From JBGAMH01 sp044222045 (GTDB lineage Bacteria > Eisenbacteria > RBG-16-71-46), in contig JBGAOB010000001.1 in the NCBI GenBank assembly GCA_044222045.1, positions 1 to 64,000 on the forward strand: a DNA stretch of 64,000 bases, given 5' to 3'. Below, piece after piece: positions 35,060-44,550 of the stretch. Below the pieces are notes generated by a model. It made no database searches. It had not been told where the DNA came from and was given only the letters and a program-made list of their open reading frames with translations. The stretch's first letter is position 1, and the number at the start of each line of letters is the position of its first letter. The position numbers and the translations under genes were made by a program.

Positions 35060-35866
35060 TCAGTCGCCGCCGCTGCAGCCCGACGAGCAGCCCGACCCAC
35101 CGTCCGAGCCGCCGCTGTCCGAGCCGCCGTCCGAGCCATGCCCATCGGACCCGTCCGAGCCCGCGTGGCCATCGGACCCGGAGTCGCCCCATTCGCCCCC
35201 GCCGCCCGCGCCACCGGATTCCCCGCCGCCGAACTCGGGCATGGGCGTGGACGGAGCGTCGCCGCCACCGGATCCGTCGAAGTACGCGTGGAGCGGCGTG
35301 TCGTCGCTGCTCGGCTCCCACGGGAGGTCCAGGCTGCTGTTCCGCTTCGGGCGCGCGCGGTGGCCCTTGCGACGGGAGAATTTCGGCGTGCCCCAGAAGG
35401 CCTCAGGAGCCTCGCGGTCGAACTCGCGCTCGTACAGCTCCAGCGTCGCCGCGTACTGGTCCCGGAACGTCGCCGTCTGTTCGTCGGTCGGCACGAGTTC
35501 CGGGTGATGATCGAAGTTCCGACCCAGCACCTGCGCACAGAACTCCCGATAGCCGCTGCTGAACAGCAGGTGTTCGTGCCACACCTGGTCGATGACGCGC
35601 GGAGGCGTGACGGGGAAGTTCGACACGACCCCGAGGTAGACGAACTTCTTGTACTCGCCGATCGCGCGCAGGGCGAACCCCCGATCCCAGGAGAGCTTGC
35701 GGGCCAGCTTGTCGGCGAAGGCCTGGGTGGAAGCGTCGGAACCACTGAAGACCGCCCGGATGGAATCGAACAGATGGGGCGGCACGAGGTGCTCGAAGTG
35801 ATAGTTCCTCAGCCGCAGCCACAACTCCTTCTTCGAGCCGATGCTCGCCGAATGCTCACTCGTCAT
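35060..35866 (-). CDS. GRDP-like (glycine-rich domain-containing protein-like) protein
   Basis: 268 residues from the ATG at 35866. The first 125 residues carry the GRDP/DUF1399-type block: a helical region, then PPRVIDQVWHEHLLFSSGYREFC (D93, W96, H97, H99), and NFDHHPE shortly after. In plants this domain precedes glycine-rich tails, and bacterial homologues are uncharacterised. The C-terminal 75 residues are a low-complexity Gly/Ser/Asp tail ending CSSGCSGGD. The conserved His/Asp could bind a metal (inference). There is no signal peptide or membrane helix. The gene is convergent with the K+ channel and divergent from the M61-like peptidase gene. Confidence 0.75.
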   Translation of the reverse strand: MTSEHSASIGSKKELWLRLRNYHFEHLVPPHLFDSIRAVFSGSDASTQAFADKLARKLSWDRGFALRAIGEYKKFVYLGVVSNFPVTPPRVIDQVWHEHLLFSSGYREFCAQVLGRNFDHHPELVPTDEQTATFRDQYAATLELYEREFDREAPEAFWGTPKFSRRKGHRARPKRNSSLDLPWEPSSDDTPLHAYFDGSGGGDAPSTPMPEFGGGESGGAGGGGEWGDSGSDGHAGSDGSDGHGSDGGSDSGGSDGGSGCSSGCSGGD

Positions 35867-36065
35867 CGATCGCTCCTCCCGCCACGAGTCACGCGACGCC
35901 CGGGAGCGGGAACGTAGCCCCGCGACCGGCGGGTCCACAACGTGACGCCCGGGCACACGCCGCCCGCTCACGTCACGGACTTCGCGGGTGAATCCCAACC
36001 TTCGGCGGCCCGTGTCCATCCAACCGTCCACCACCGAAGCGAACCCCTCGACATAGGAGATTCGG

Positions 36066-37535
36066 ATGCGCATGCCCAGGCGAACCACTCCCCTCGTGTG
36101 GCTCGGCCTGTCGTGGGTCGGCTTCACCATGCCCGCGTTTGCGCGGCCCGCCGATTCGCGCCCGGTGGCCACCTACCACGTGCGCATGCGCGAGGACTCG
36201 CCACGCCTCGTCGTGTCGGCTTCGCTGCCCGTCGCCGGCACCGCGCTGGACATGGCCACCACGCGGCCCGCCGGGATTCCGGAGCTCGATTCGCTCGGCT
36301 GGGCCGGGCTCGTCACGCACCTCAGGGCAACCGATGCCACGGGCCGCCCTCTCGAGGCCACGCGCGACGGCGAGAGGGGCTGGCGACTCGCGCGCCCCGA
36401 CACCGGCACGGTCTCCCTCGAATACGAAGTGGACACCTCCCCGCTCCAACGGCTCGACTGGCCCGCGCCGCGCGAAGCAGCGTACCGAGATTCGGCGAAC
36501 TTCGTCCTCGTGGGCCGAGCGCTGTTCGTGACGAGCCCGGCCACGCGCGAATGCCGCGTGGTTTTCGACCTCCCGGAGGGCTGGCACGCGACGACGGCGT
36601 GGCGCGCCGGAGTGGAGCACGGCACCTTCGTCGCCCCGAGCCCGGACGATCTCGTCGAGAACCTGCTCGTGCTCTCACACCAGCCTCAGAGCGACATCAC
36701 GATCGGCGCGTTCCATCTTCGCGTGGCCGCGTTCGGCCACTGGGCGGCGGCTCGCGAAGAGGTCCGCCGCGTGCTCGAACCGGCGGTACGTCACCACGTG
36801 GCGATGATGGCCGATGCGACCCCCCGAAGGTACGTGGTCGTGCTGTTGCCGGCGGTGGAACACGGCGGCGAGTCCTATCGATCGAGCTTCGCGCTCAACA
36901 CCGAGACCGTGCCGGGCGTGGCCACGAGCGCGGACTGGGGAAACATCGTCGCGCACGAGGTGTTCCATCTCTGGAACGGCTGGCTGCTCCATGGCGCCGA
37001 CTACGGCTGCACGCAGTGGTTCCAGGAGGGCTTCACCGAGTACGCGGCGAACCGGGCGATCGCGACATCGGGTCGCGTGGATGCCGACTGGTTCCGGGCC
37101 AGGCTCGCGAGACACGTCGAGAACGCGCGCCGGCTCACGACCACGCTGGAGAACATCGGCACGCACAAGGGAGCGCCGCTCTACAGCGCCGGCGCGCTCG
37201 TGGCGTTCACCTGGGACGTGCGCATCCGCGGGGCCACGGGCGGCCGTCGCGACCTCGGCGACTTCTTCCACGCCCTCGCGCGGCGCACCGACGGTGGCCG
37301 CCGGGCATACACGTGGGCCGACCTGCGCGGCGCGCTCGAAGCGACCGCCCCGGGCGACTGGGAAGGCGACTACCAGTCGTTCATCCGGGGCGCGCAGCCC
37401 GTGCCGGTGGAGCAGGCGCTGCACGAGGTGGGACAGCGGCTGGTGCCGGCCGACGCCGGCGTTCGCGTGGAAGCCGATCCCACCGCCCCGGCGGCGGCGA
37501 CGAAGCGCTGGCGGGCAATGCTGCGCGCGAGGTGA
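36066..37535 (+). CDS. Secreted M61-like (glycyl aminopeptidase-type) metallopeptidase
   Basis: 489 residues; the ATG at 36066 follows AGGAG and opens a signal peptide (to about FARP). The N-terminal 250 residues are beta-rich as in M61/M1 enzymes. The catalytic core has HEVFHLWNG (H297, E298, H301) and, about 20 residues on, WFQEGFTEYAANR with the third zinc ligand E321. These HExxH...E motifs with a Trp next to the His match the M61 glycyl aminopeptidase group. The usual C-terminal PDZ domain is not obvious, so the protein is shorter than typical M61 members (about 600 residues). Expected role: zinc-dependent cleavage of peptides in the periplasm or outside the cell. Confidence 0.85.
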   Translation: MRMPRRTTPLVWLGLSWVGFTMPAFARPADSRPVATYHVRMREDSPRLVVSASLPVAGTALDMATTRPAGIPELDSLGWAGLVTHLRATDATGRPLEATRDGERGWRLARPDTGTVSLEYEVDTSPLQRLDWPAPREAAYRDSANFVLVGRALFVTSPATRECRVVFDLPEGWHATTAWRAGVEHGTFVAPSPDDLVENLLVLSHQPQSDITIGAFHLRVAAFGHWAAAREEVRRVLEPAVRHHVAMMADATPRRYVVVLLPAVEHGGESYRSSFALNTETVPGVATSADWGNIVAHEVFHLWNGWLLHGADYGCTQWFQEGFTEYAANRAIATSGRVDADWFRARLARHVENARRLTTTLENIGTHKGAPLYSAGALVAFTWDVRIRGATGGRRDLGDFFHALARRTDGGRRAYTWADLRGALEATAPGDWEGDYQSFIRGAQPVPVEQALHEVGQRLVPADAGVRVEADPTAPAAATKRWRAMLRAR

Positions 37536-37744
37536 CTCGCGGCCACGCGCGCCGACTCCTATTCGCCGGACGGCACGGACTCGGTCGCGCTCGCGAGTCG
37601 ACCGCCGGAAGCGGCTGAGCACGGGAGGAAGAGACCGACGCAGGTGACGACGGACATCCGTGCGGCGCCTCGGCCGCATGACGATGGGGCTGGCTCGGCC
37701 ACGAGCCTCCCTGGCCCCCTCGCGGGTGTTCGATGTGGTCCTCC

Positions 37745-39469
37745 TCAGCGCACGATCACGGCGGCCGACGTCGCCTCGCGCCCGCCCACCGAGAGACGCG
37801 CGAAATAGACGCCCGCCGACAGCGGGTGCCCCGCCTCGTCGACGCCCGACCATTCGAGCCGGGACTCGCCGGCAGGTACGTGTCGCGACCAGCGACGCGC
37901 GCCGCCTGCGTCGAAGACGTCGAGCGTCGCTCCGATCGGCTGCGGCGCCCACGCGAACCGCACGCGTCCGGCATTGGGTTGCGGCGACACCGAGAGAGAC
38001 AGCGCCGGTGAACCCACCGCGCCTTCGGCATGCGCCGTCGCCGGATAACTGCAGCCCTGTCCGAGCGCCCCGATACGCGAACATCCTCCCGGAGGTGTGA
38101 GGAGCGCGGAGACCGCGCTCAGCGTCACGACGTCGTGCGCCCAGTCGCAGAAAAGCGGCACCAGTTGCAGGTCGTTCGCGGCCGGCGCGACCCCGGCCGT
38201 CGCGCCGAGCCAGTTGCCGTTCCAATCGTTGCATCCGAGCACGGGAGTTGCTCCACTCACGACTTCGACCCCATAGCGCTCGTTGAGGTAGCCGATGTTG
38301 TGACTGATCGAGTCGGCGCTCACGAGCGTAGTGACGATACCGGAGCCTGCGTTGCGGTAGAGCGTATTGCTGCGCACCGTGACGTGGGACGTGTTCCCAA
38401 CGACCACGCCGCCGGCGCCGCACCGGCCCACCACGTTGTGATCGACCACGCCCTGGGCGAAGCAGCGAATGCCGTCGCCTGCGCAGGCGAGCACTCGATT
38501 GCCCGAGATCGTCGCGGGAAAGTAGCCCGAGGGCACATCGATTCCCCGGTCGCGCGCGTGCGAGAGCACGTTGTCCGTCACGCGCGTGAGGCAGGGCGAG
38601 AATCCCGGCGCGCGCAACTGGATGGCGGCGCCGCCGACGCTGTCCACCACGTTGCGGGAAAGCGTGAGGATCGTCACGCGCCCGCCGATGTCGAAACCGT
38701 TGCCGCCGCACCGACGGACCCGGTTGCGTTCGAAGGCCACGTTGCCTGGATTCTCCCCGGCCACGCGAAAGGCATTCGACGAGCAATCGTAGACTTCATT
38801 GGCCACGAACGTCGGATTTGGGGAGGCCGGATAGAACACGAGCCCCTCCGTCGCCCCGGTGATCCGGTTCTCCGATACTTCACCGTCGGCACCTCCCGAA
38901 GCGAGCGTCATCCCGACATCGGCCGGCCCCGTGACGAGGTTGCCGCGAACACGCAGATCCCCTTCGGCGCTCGCGGTCAGCCCACCGCCCACGAACGTGC
39001 AGCCGATGATCTCGACACTGGAGCCACTCACGCGGGTGGGACCGAAGACGAGGCATCCCCGCATCTTGAACGTGCCGGCCGATGCGAACGGGATGACGAA
39101 ACCCGAGTCGAGTCGGCACGACTCGAACGTGACGTCCAGGCCCCCGGTCTGGGTGACGGGGCCGCGGACGTGGATACCGGTGAACGTCGGACGCCCGCTG
39201 GTGACGACGAAGGAGCGAATCGCCGGATAGGCTCGCAACGCGTAGAACGTGAGGCCGGTCTTCGCCGCGATCGAGACGGTGCGGTTCACACGGACCGCCT
39301 CGTCGTACTCGCCCTCCCCGACCTCGATGAGCGTCGACGTCGACGAGTCGATGGCACCCTGGATGGTGGCGAAGTCGCCGGGCACGACGACGGCGTATCC
39401 GGGAACGGCAGACAGGCAGACGCCTGCGGCGAGCAGAACGACGGCGACGAGCCAACGCGGAACGGGCAT
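37745..39469 (-). CDS. Secreted right-handed beta-helix protein with sorting domain
   Basis: 574 residues from the ATG at 39469, preceded by GAGGTG. A signal peptide (MPVPRWLVAVVLLAAGVCL to GYA) leads into 'VVVPGDFATIQGAIDSST', the usual start of NosD/pectate-lyase-like parallel beta-helices. About 15 PbH1 coils follow, with N/G-rich turns (VRGNLVTGPADVG, VSENRITGATEGL, FERNRVRRCGGNGF, ISGNRVLACAGDGI). The C-terminal sorting domain is LSLSVSPQPNAGRVRFAW, VFDAGGARRW and LSAGVYFARLSVGG. No catalytic residues are evident, so polysaccharide binding or lyase activity on the surface is only a possibility. It is convergent with the M61-like gene; the 209-bp gap shows no clear hairpin. Confidence 0.88.
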   Translation of the reverse strand: MPVPRWLVAVVLLAAGVCLSAVPGYAVVVPGDFATIQGAIDSSTSTLIEVGEGEYDEAVRVNRTVSIAAKTGLTFYALRAYPAIRSFVVTSGRPTFTGIHVRGPVTQTGGLDVTFESCRLDSGFVIPFASAGTFKMRGCLVFGPTRVSGSSVEIIGCTFVGGGLTASAEGDLRVRGNLVTGPADVGMTLASGGADGEVSENRITGATEGLVFYPASPNPTFVANEVYDCSSNAFRVAGENPGNVAFERNRVRRCGGNGFDIGGRVTILTLSRNVVDSVGGAAIQLRAPGFSPCLTRVTDNVLSHARDRGIDVPSGYFPATISGNRVLACAGDGIRCFAQGVVDHNVVGRCGAGGVVVGNTSHVTVRSNTLYRNAGSGIVTTLVSADSISHNIGYLNERYGVEVVSGATPVLGCNDWNGNWLGATAGVAPAANDLQLVPLFCDWAHDVVTLSAVSALLTPPGGCSRIGALGQGCSYPATAHAEGAVGSPALSLSVSPQPNAGRVRFAWAPQPIGATLDVFDAGGARRWSRHVPAGESRLEWSGVDEAGHPLSAGVYFARLSVGGREATSAAVIVR

Positions 39470-39794
39470 GGGACACCTCGCGCCGGCCGGAAGCTCGACG
39501 GTTCGAGCGCCACGCGCGGGGCGGCGGCCGGCGACACCGGGCGCGCGCGGGCTCCGCAGTCGGCGGGACTCTAAGCCCGCGCGTCGGCGCCGTGCACGCG
39601 AAACGACGACGCCTCCCGATCGCGCCGGCCGGCCGACGCCCTCCCCGGGACGCGAGCCGGGGCCCCGCAGCGACGACGGCCGCGTCCACGCACGGGTCGA
39701 GCGAAACCGCCGGAGCCTCCGACGTCCGCGGCACGAGGTTCGGAGATTTCGTTCTGGATCACGGGCTCCATCGCCGCCTAGGCTCGTCTCGATC
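39470..39794. other. Divergent intergenic region upstream of the beta-helix and kinase genes
   Basis: 325 bases between divergent starts. The end near the kinase is slightly AT-richer (TTCGTTCTGGATCACGG at about 39751-39767) and may be a promoter. No RNA or operator recognised. Confidence 0.35.
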
Positions 39795-42425
39795 ATGTGC
39801 CCGTCCCCACCCGACGAGCCGGCGCCGCGAGCGCCGGGTGAGCGAACGGTCCCGCCGGCCGAGCCCGAAGGGGGTTCGACCTGGGACCGCGTGCACCAGC
39901 TCTTCCACGAAGCGCTCGAGCTGTCATCCGCCGACCGCGATGCGCTCCTCGCCCGCGTCGCGACGTCCGATCCGACGCTCGCCGCCGAAGTGCGCTCCCT
40001 GCTGGCCACGAACGACGAAGCGAGCGGCTTCCTGGGCTCGCCGCCGGGCTCGCCGTTCGTGAGCAGCGTCGCTCCCGGCGACCGGCTGGGCCCGTACCGG
40101 ATCGTCGAGGTCATCGGCCGCGGCGGCATGGGCGTGGTCTACCGGGCGCAGCGCGACGACGAGAACTTCACGAAGGACGTCGCGATCAAGCTGATCGACC
40201 CGGGCATGCGCTCCGACGAGATCCTGCGCCGCTTCCAGGCGGAGCGTCAGATCCTGGCGATGCTCGAGCATCCGAACATCGCGCGGTTGCTCGACGGCGG
40301 GTCGGCCCCGGGGAGCGGCCCGTACCTGGTGATGGAGTACGTGTCGGGCCGGCCGCTCACACGCTGGTGCGACGAGCGTCAGCTGGGGATCGAGGAACGT
40401 CTGCGGCTGTTCCTCACGGTGTGCGACGCGGTGCAGTTCGCGCACCAGCGACTGGTCGTGCATCGCGACCTCAAGTCCGACAACATCCTGGTCGGTGACG
40501 ACGGATCACCGCGCCTGCTCGACTTCGGCATCGCCAAGCTGATCGCGCCCGACGGAGACGGCAGCGCCGTCACGCTCACCGCGCCGATGCAGCGCATGCT
40601 CACGCCCGACTACGCGAGCCCCGAGCAGGTGCGCGGCGAGCCGACGACCGTGGCGGGCGACGTCTACTCGCTGGGTGTGGTGCTGTACGAACTGCTCACG
40701 GGCGCGCGCCCGCTCGCGTTCACCACGCGCACGCCCGAGGAGATCCTGCGCGTGGTCACGCAGGTGGAGCCCGCCCCCCCGAGCGCGGTCGCACGCACGA
40801 CGGCCGCCGAACCGGCGGCCCGGCAGCGCGGACTGACCACCGCCCGGCTGCGCCGCCGCCTGTCGGGCGATCTCGACGTCGTGGTGCTGAAGGCGCTCGA
40901 GAAGGACCCGGCGCGCCGCTACGGGTCGGTGGAACAGCTCGCGCAGGACCTGCGGCGCCACCTGCGGGGACTCCCGGTGCTGGCGCGCGGCCGCTCGGGC
41001 GCGTATCGCCTGTCGCGCTTCGTGCGACGCCACCGCGCGGCGCTGCTGGCCGGAGCGCTCGTGACGCTGTCGCTGGTGGGCGGGCTCGTGGGCACCGCGT
41101 GGGAAGCGCGCATCGCGCGCGAACAGCGCGACCGGGCGACGCGACGCTTCGAGGACGTTCGGGCGCTGGCGCACGCGGTGGTGTTCGACATCCACGACGC
41201 GATCGCGAACCTGCCGGGCTCGACGAAGGCGCGTGAGACGCTGGTGCTCCATGCGCTCACTTATCTCGACACGCTTTCTCGCGAAGCCGAGGGCGACCGC
41301 CGGCTGCAGCGCGAACTGGCGATGGCGTACATGAAGATCGGCGACGTGCAGGGCCGCCCCATGTTCCCGAACCTCGGCCTGACCGCCGATGCGATGAAGA
41401 GCTACGAGCGATCGGTCGGCCTGCTGCGCGCCGTGCTCGCCGCGCAGCCGGATTCCGATCGCGTGGCGCACGAGCTGCTCATGGTGTCGCAGCGTCGCGC
41501 GGACATGTTCTACGTGCTCGGCCGCCCGCAGGAGTCGATCGCCGCCACGCGCGCGGCACGCGCGCTCGCGGCGGAGTGGCTGAAGAAGCGCCCCGACTCG
41601 CGGATGTTCCTCGAAGACCACGTCGTGTGCACCGGGCGGCTCGTGGACCGGCTGCGCGATGCCGCCGACACGCTGGGTGCGAAGCGCGAGTGCGAGGGCA
41701 ACCTGGCCACCGCGGAGAAGCTCTTCCGGCTCTATCCCGAGAACCCGGAGCACCGCCGCGCCGTGCTGATCAACTCGTCCAAGCTCGCCGACTTCTATTC
41801 CATGCTCGATAAGAACGACTCGGCGATGGTGGCGTATCGCCGCGGGGAGGCATTGGCGCTCGAGGCCGTGCGACTGCGCCCCGACAACACCGACGCGCGG
41901 CGCGACCTGTCCGTGGTCTACGCCATGGAGGCCCTGTTCCTGGCCGGCGGCGGGCAGATCGACTCGGCGCTCGCCGTCTATCAGGTCGGGCAGCGGATCA
42001 CCGAGGAGCTCTCGGCCTCGGACCCCGAGAACATTCAGTTCCTGGATGACGTCGGCGTGGGGCACCACGAGATGGGATCCATCCTGGTGGAAGGTCGCCG
42101 GTGGCCCGAGGCGCTCTCGCACTTCGCGAAGGCGTGGGACGTGTTCGGCCGCGTCACCGCGCACGACTCCAGCAACGCCGAGGGCCGCACGCACCAGGCC
42201 CGCAGCGGGCGGGCGGCCGGCGAAGCTTGCCTCGAGCTGGCCGCGGAAGCGCGTTCCGACGCGGAGCGCGCGCGCTGGCGCGGGACCGCGGCGGGCTGGC
42301 TCGAGCGCAGCCGCGCGCTCTACCGCGCGCTGGCCGCCGCGGACGCGCTGACGGGCGAGGAGTCCGAAGCGCCGAAGGAACTCGACGCGCTGCTGGCGAA
42401 GGCGCGGGGCCACGCCACGCGTTGA
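39795..42425 (+). CDS. Transmembrane Ser/Thr protein kinase with C-terminal TPR-like repeats
   Basis: 876 residues from the ATG at 39795. After a cytosolic N-terminal segment of about 95 residues (WDRVHQLFHEALEL..., the segment found in acidobacterial/FCB kinases) comes the Hanks-type kinase domain. It shows the glycine loop GRGGMG (108-113), K132, H-R-D (223-225), DFG (243-245) and DYASPEQ. One transmembrane helix (about 414-436) leads to an extracytoplasmic domain of about 440 residues with TPR-like helical pairs. Such kinases phosphorylate Ser/Thr of regulators. The gene is convergent (39-bp gap) with an ECF sigma factor gene. That pairing of a TIGR02999-type sigma factor with a kinase recurs in operon form at 49341-52645. 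Confidence 0.92.
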   Translation: MCPSPPDEPAPRAPGERTVPPAEPEGGSTWDRVHQLFHEALELSSADRDALLARVATSDPTLAAEVRSLLATNDEASGFLGSPPGSPFVSSVAPGDRLGPYRIVEVIGRGGMGVVYRAQRDDENFTKDVAIKLIDPGMRSDEILRRFQAERQILAMLEHPNIARLLDGGSAPGSGPYLVMEYVSGRPLTRWCDERQLGIEERLRLFLTVCDAVQFAHQRLVVHRDLKSDNILVGDDGSPRLLDFGIAKLIAPDGDGSAVTLTAPMQRMLTPDYASPEQVRGEPTTVAGDVYSLGVVLYELLTGARPLAFTTRTPEEILRVVTQVEPAPPSAVARTTAAEPAARQRGLTTARLRRRLSGDLDVVVLKALEKDPARRYGSVEQLAQDLRRHLRGLPVLARGRSGAYRLSRFVRRHRAALLAGALVTLSLVGGLVGTAWEARIAREQRDRATRRFEDVRALAHAVVFDIHDAIANLPGSTKARETLVLHALTYLDTLSREAEGDRRLQRELAMAYMKIGDVQGRPMFPNLGLTADAMKSYERSVGLLRAVLAAQPDSDRVAHELLMVSQRRADMFYVLGRPQESIAATRAARALAAEWLKKRPDSRMFLEDHVVCTGRLVDRLRDAADTLGAKRECEGNLATAEKLFRLYPENPEHRRAVLINSSKLADFYSMLDKNDSAMVAYRRGEALALEAVRLRPDNTDARRDLSVVYAMEALFLAGGGQIDSALAVYQVGQRITEELSASDPENIQFLDDVGVGHHEMGSILVEGRRWPEALSHFAKAWDVFGRVTAHDSSNAEGRTHQARSGRAAGEACLELAAEARSDAERARWRGTAAGWLERSRALYRALAAADALTGEESEAPKELDALLAKARGHATR

Positions 42426-42464
42426 TGCGGGCCGGCGGCGGTCGCGCCGCCACGCGGGACGAAC

Positions 42465-43040
42465 TTACGAATCCAGGCGCTTCGTGCCGGTCAACTCGCG
42501 ATACAGCCACGCGCGGGCCGTGGTCCAGTCACGCTTCACCGTGACGGGAGAGACGCCGAGCAGGTCCGCCACCTCCTCCACGGTCAGGCCGCCGAAGTAG
42601 CGCAGTTCCACCACGCGCGCCTGCCGCTCGCTGAGTCGGGCGAGGTCGTCCAGGGCGCGGTCGAGGTCGTCGAACTCCACCGGCCGGTTGCCCGCCACGA
42701 TCAGCCCGGTGTCCAGCGGCACCGCGGCCAGCCCACCGCCGCGCTTCTGCGCGCGACGCCGGCGCGCGTGGTCCACGAGGATCGAGCGCATCGTGCGCGC
42801 GGCCACGCCGAGGAAGTGCCGCCGACCCTGCCACTCGGCGTCCGGATTGCCGACGAGCCGCAGGAAGGCCTCGTGGGCGAGCGCGGTGGGCTGCAGCGTG
42901 TGCCCGGGGCGTTCGCCCCGCAGGTAGCCCGCGGCGAGCCGGCGCAACTCCTGATAGATCACGGGAATCAGGCGCTCCATGGCATCCGCGTCGCCGCGGA
43001 CCACGCCATCGAGCGTCGCGGTGATCGCCTTCTGGTCCAC
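42465..43040 (-). CDS. ECF sigma factor (TIGR02999-like)
   Basis: 191 residues from a GTG at 43040, preceded by GGAGGG. Region 2 is VIYQELRRLAAGYLRGE...LQPTALAHEAFLRLVG, with RRHFLGVAARTMRSILVDHARRRRAQKRG as region 2.4 and beyond. This is the fingerprint of the TIGR02999/'ECF sigma factor' family of Planctomycetes, Acidobacteria and the FCB group. Region 4 is LSERQARVVELRYFGGLTVEEVADLLGVSPVTVKRDW. No anti-sigma gene is adjacent. Members of this family lie next to Ser/Thr kinases, and the convergent 876-residue kinase probably modifies it or its partner (inference). Confidence 0.92.
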   Translation of the reverse strand: MDQKAITATLDGVVRGDADAMERLIPVIYQELRRLAAGYLRGERPGHTLQPTALAHEAFLRLVGNPDAEWQGRRHFLGVAARTMRSILVDHARRRRAQKRGGGLAAVPLDTGLIVAGNRPVEFDDLDRALDDLARLSERQARVVELRYFGGLTVEEVADLLGVSPVTVKRDWTTARAWLYRELTGTKRLDS

Positions 43041-43233
43041 GCGCGGCCCTCCGAGTGAGGCCGGAAGCCTACAGGCACGGCGGGGGCGGTTCCACGACCG
43101 GATGCGCCCGCCGGCGGTCGCCGCGCACTTTTCGGGAGCCGATCCGGGTGGCCGTCGCGCTTGGGGAGCACCGCCGCGGGATTCGCCGGCGCGACCGCGC
43201 CCCTCGACGCGCAACCGACTTCCGGAGGCTCCC

Positions 43234-44398
43234 GTGCACCGACCTCGCCACGACGCACCCGCTCTGCCCCTCGGACTCCTCGCCGCCGCCCTGCTCGCCG
43301 GGGCGGCGCTGGCGCCGGCCGCGCTCGCTTCGACCGCCCCCACCACGCCGACCTGGACGCTCTCGTGGGGCGGTTCGGGCACCGGGCCCGGGCAGATCGA
43401 CGGCCCTGTCGCGGTGGCTACCGACGGCGAGGGCAACGTGTACGTGGCGGAGCTGTTGAACAGCCGTGTCGAGAAGTTCGACCGGCTCGGCAATCCGCTG
43501 CTCCGATTCGGCTCCGCGGGCTCGGGGCCGGGCCAGTTCCAGAGCATCGGCGGCGTCGCCGTGGACGCCGCGGGCAACGTCTGCACGAGTGAACGGAACG
43601 GGAATCGCGTGCAGAAGTTCACCGGCTCCGGAGTCTTCGTGCAGCAATGGGGAAGGACGGGAGCGGCGAACGGCCAGTTCAACCATCCGCAGGCGGTCGC
43701 GACCGTCGCCGACGTCGGCAACGACGACGGCCGGCAGGTGCGCGTGCGCTCTGCGCACTTCCGCGGACTCGCCGGGCTCGGGAGTCACGATCACCGGGTA
43801 CGAGCTCTACCGCCGCAACGACCCGCTGCCGGGCGGGCTGCTCGCCGACCCCGCGGGCGGTCGCGTGGCGTCCCCGACGGGCGTGCAACTCGCGGGCTGG
43901 ACGTATGTCGGCACAGCCCCCGCGCACGGCGAGAGCGAGTACGGGCTCGTCGTGCCCACGCTGGCGGACGCGACCACGGCTTCCACCGAGTACAGTGCGT
44001 TCTTCGCGCGCGCGGTGACGAGTGATCCGTTCACGTTCTTCGACTCCGCCGTGGACCGCAACGGCAACGAGAGCGCGTACGCCCTGGTCGGCCCCGGGCA
44101 GACCACGGACGTCGCCGACGTGCCCGCCGTGTCGTTCGCCGTGCACGGCGTGAGCGCGGGCTCCTCGGCGCACGGCCGCATGACGGTGGACTTCAGCCTG
44201 CCGAATGCGACCCCGGCCCGGCTCGAGCTGCTCGACGTGAGCGGTCGCCGCCTCGGCTCGATCGACGTGGGCGCGCTCGGCATCGGCCGCCACCAGGCGG
44301 CCGTGGTGCCGGACGCGACGCTGCACGCGGGCGTGTACTTCGTCCGCCTCAGGCAGGGCACGACGTCCCGCACGATGCGGACGGTCCTGCTGCCGTGA
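43234..44398 (+). pseudogene. Decayed NHL-repeat secreted protein with sorting domain (frameshift and deletions)
   Basis: A GTG at 43234 after GGAGG starts a signal peptide (HDAPALPLGLLAAALLAGAAL) and NHL repeats (GPVAVATDGEGNVYVAELLNSRVEKF). The frame changes at about 43750: codons before it read GRQVRVR, and the continuation SADSPGSGVTITGYELYRR is in the +1 frame. Against the intact paralogue at 62410 the site fits loss of two bases (CGCTTCCTGCGC versus CGCTCTGCGC). Two further in-frame losses are visible. At PQAVAT|VADVGND a repeat end is missing, and the whole fibronectin-III segment is missing at FFDSAVDRNGNES. The sorting domain (LLDVSGRRLG, HAGVYFVRLRQG) is intact. Probably non-functional, unless the shift is an assembly error. 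Confidence 0.8.
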
Positions 44399-44492
44399 CA
44401 TCCATGTTCGGCGCGTACATCCGCAAGGTCACGCGCGGCCGGACACCCTCCGCTCGACGAAGCCGCCGCGCGGGTCGCCAGCGGAAAGCGAC

Positions 44493-44527
44493 GGAACGGC
44501 CGGCCCCGATGGGGAGCCGGCCGTTCC
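44493..44527. terminator. Bidirectional hairpin terminator
   Basis: A 12-bp stem GGAACGGCCGGC / GCCGGCCGTTCC with an inner CCC/GGG pairing lies in the gap between the convergent NHL pseudogene and the lectin-like gene. Confidence 0.65.
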
Positions 44528-44550
44528 CGGTGCGCTTCGAAGCCCATCGA

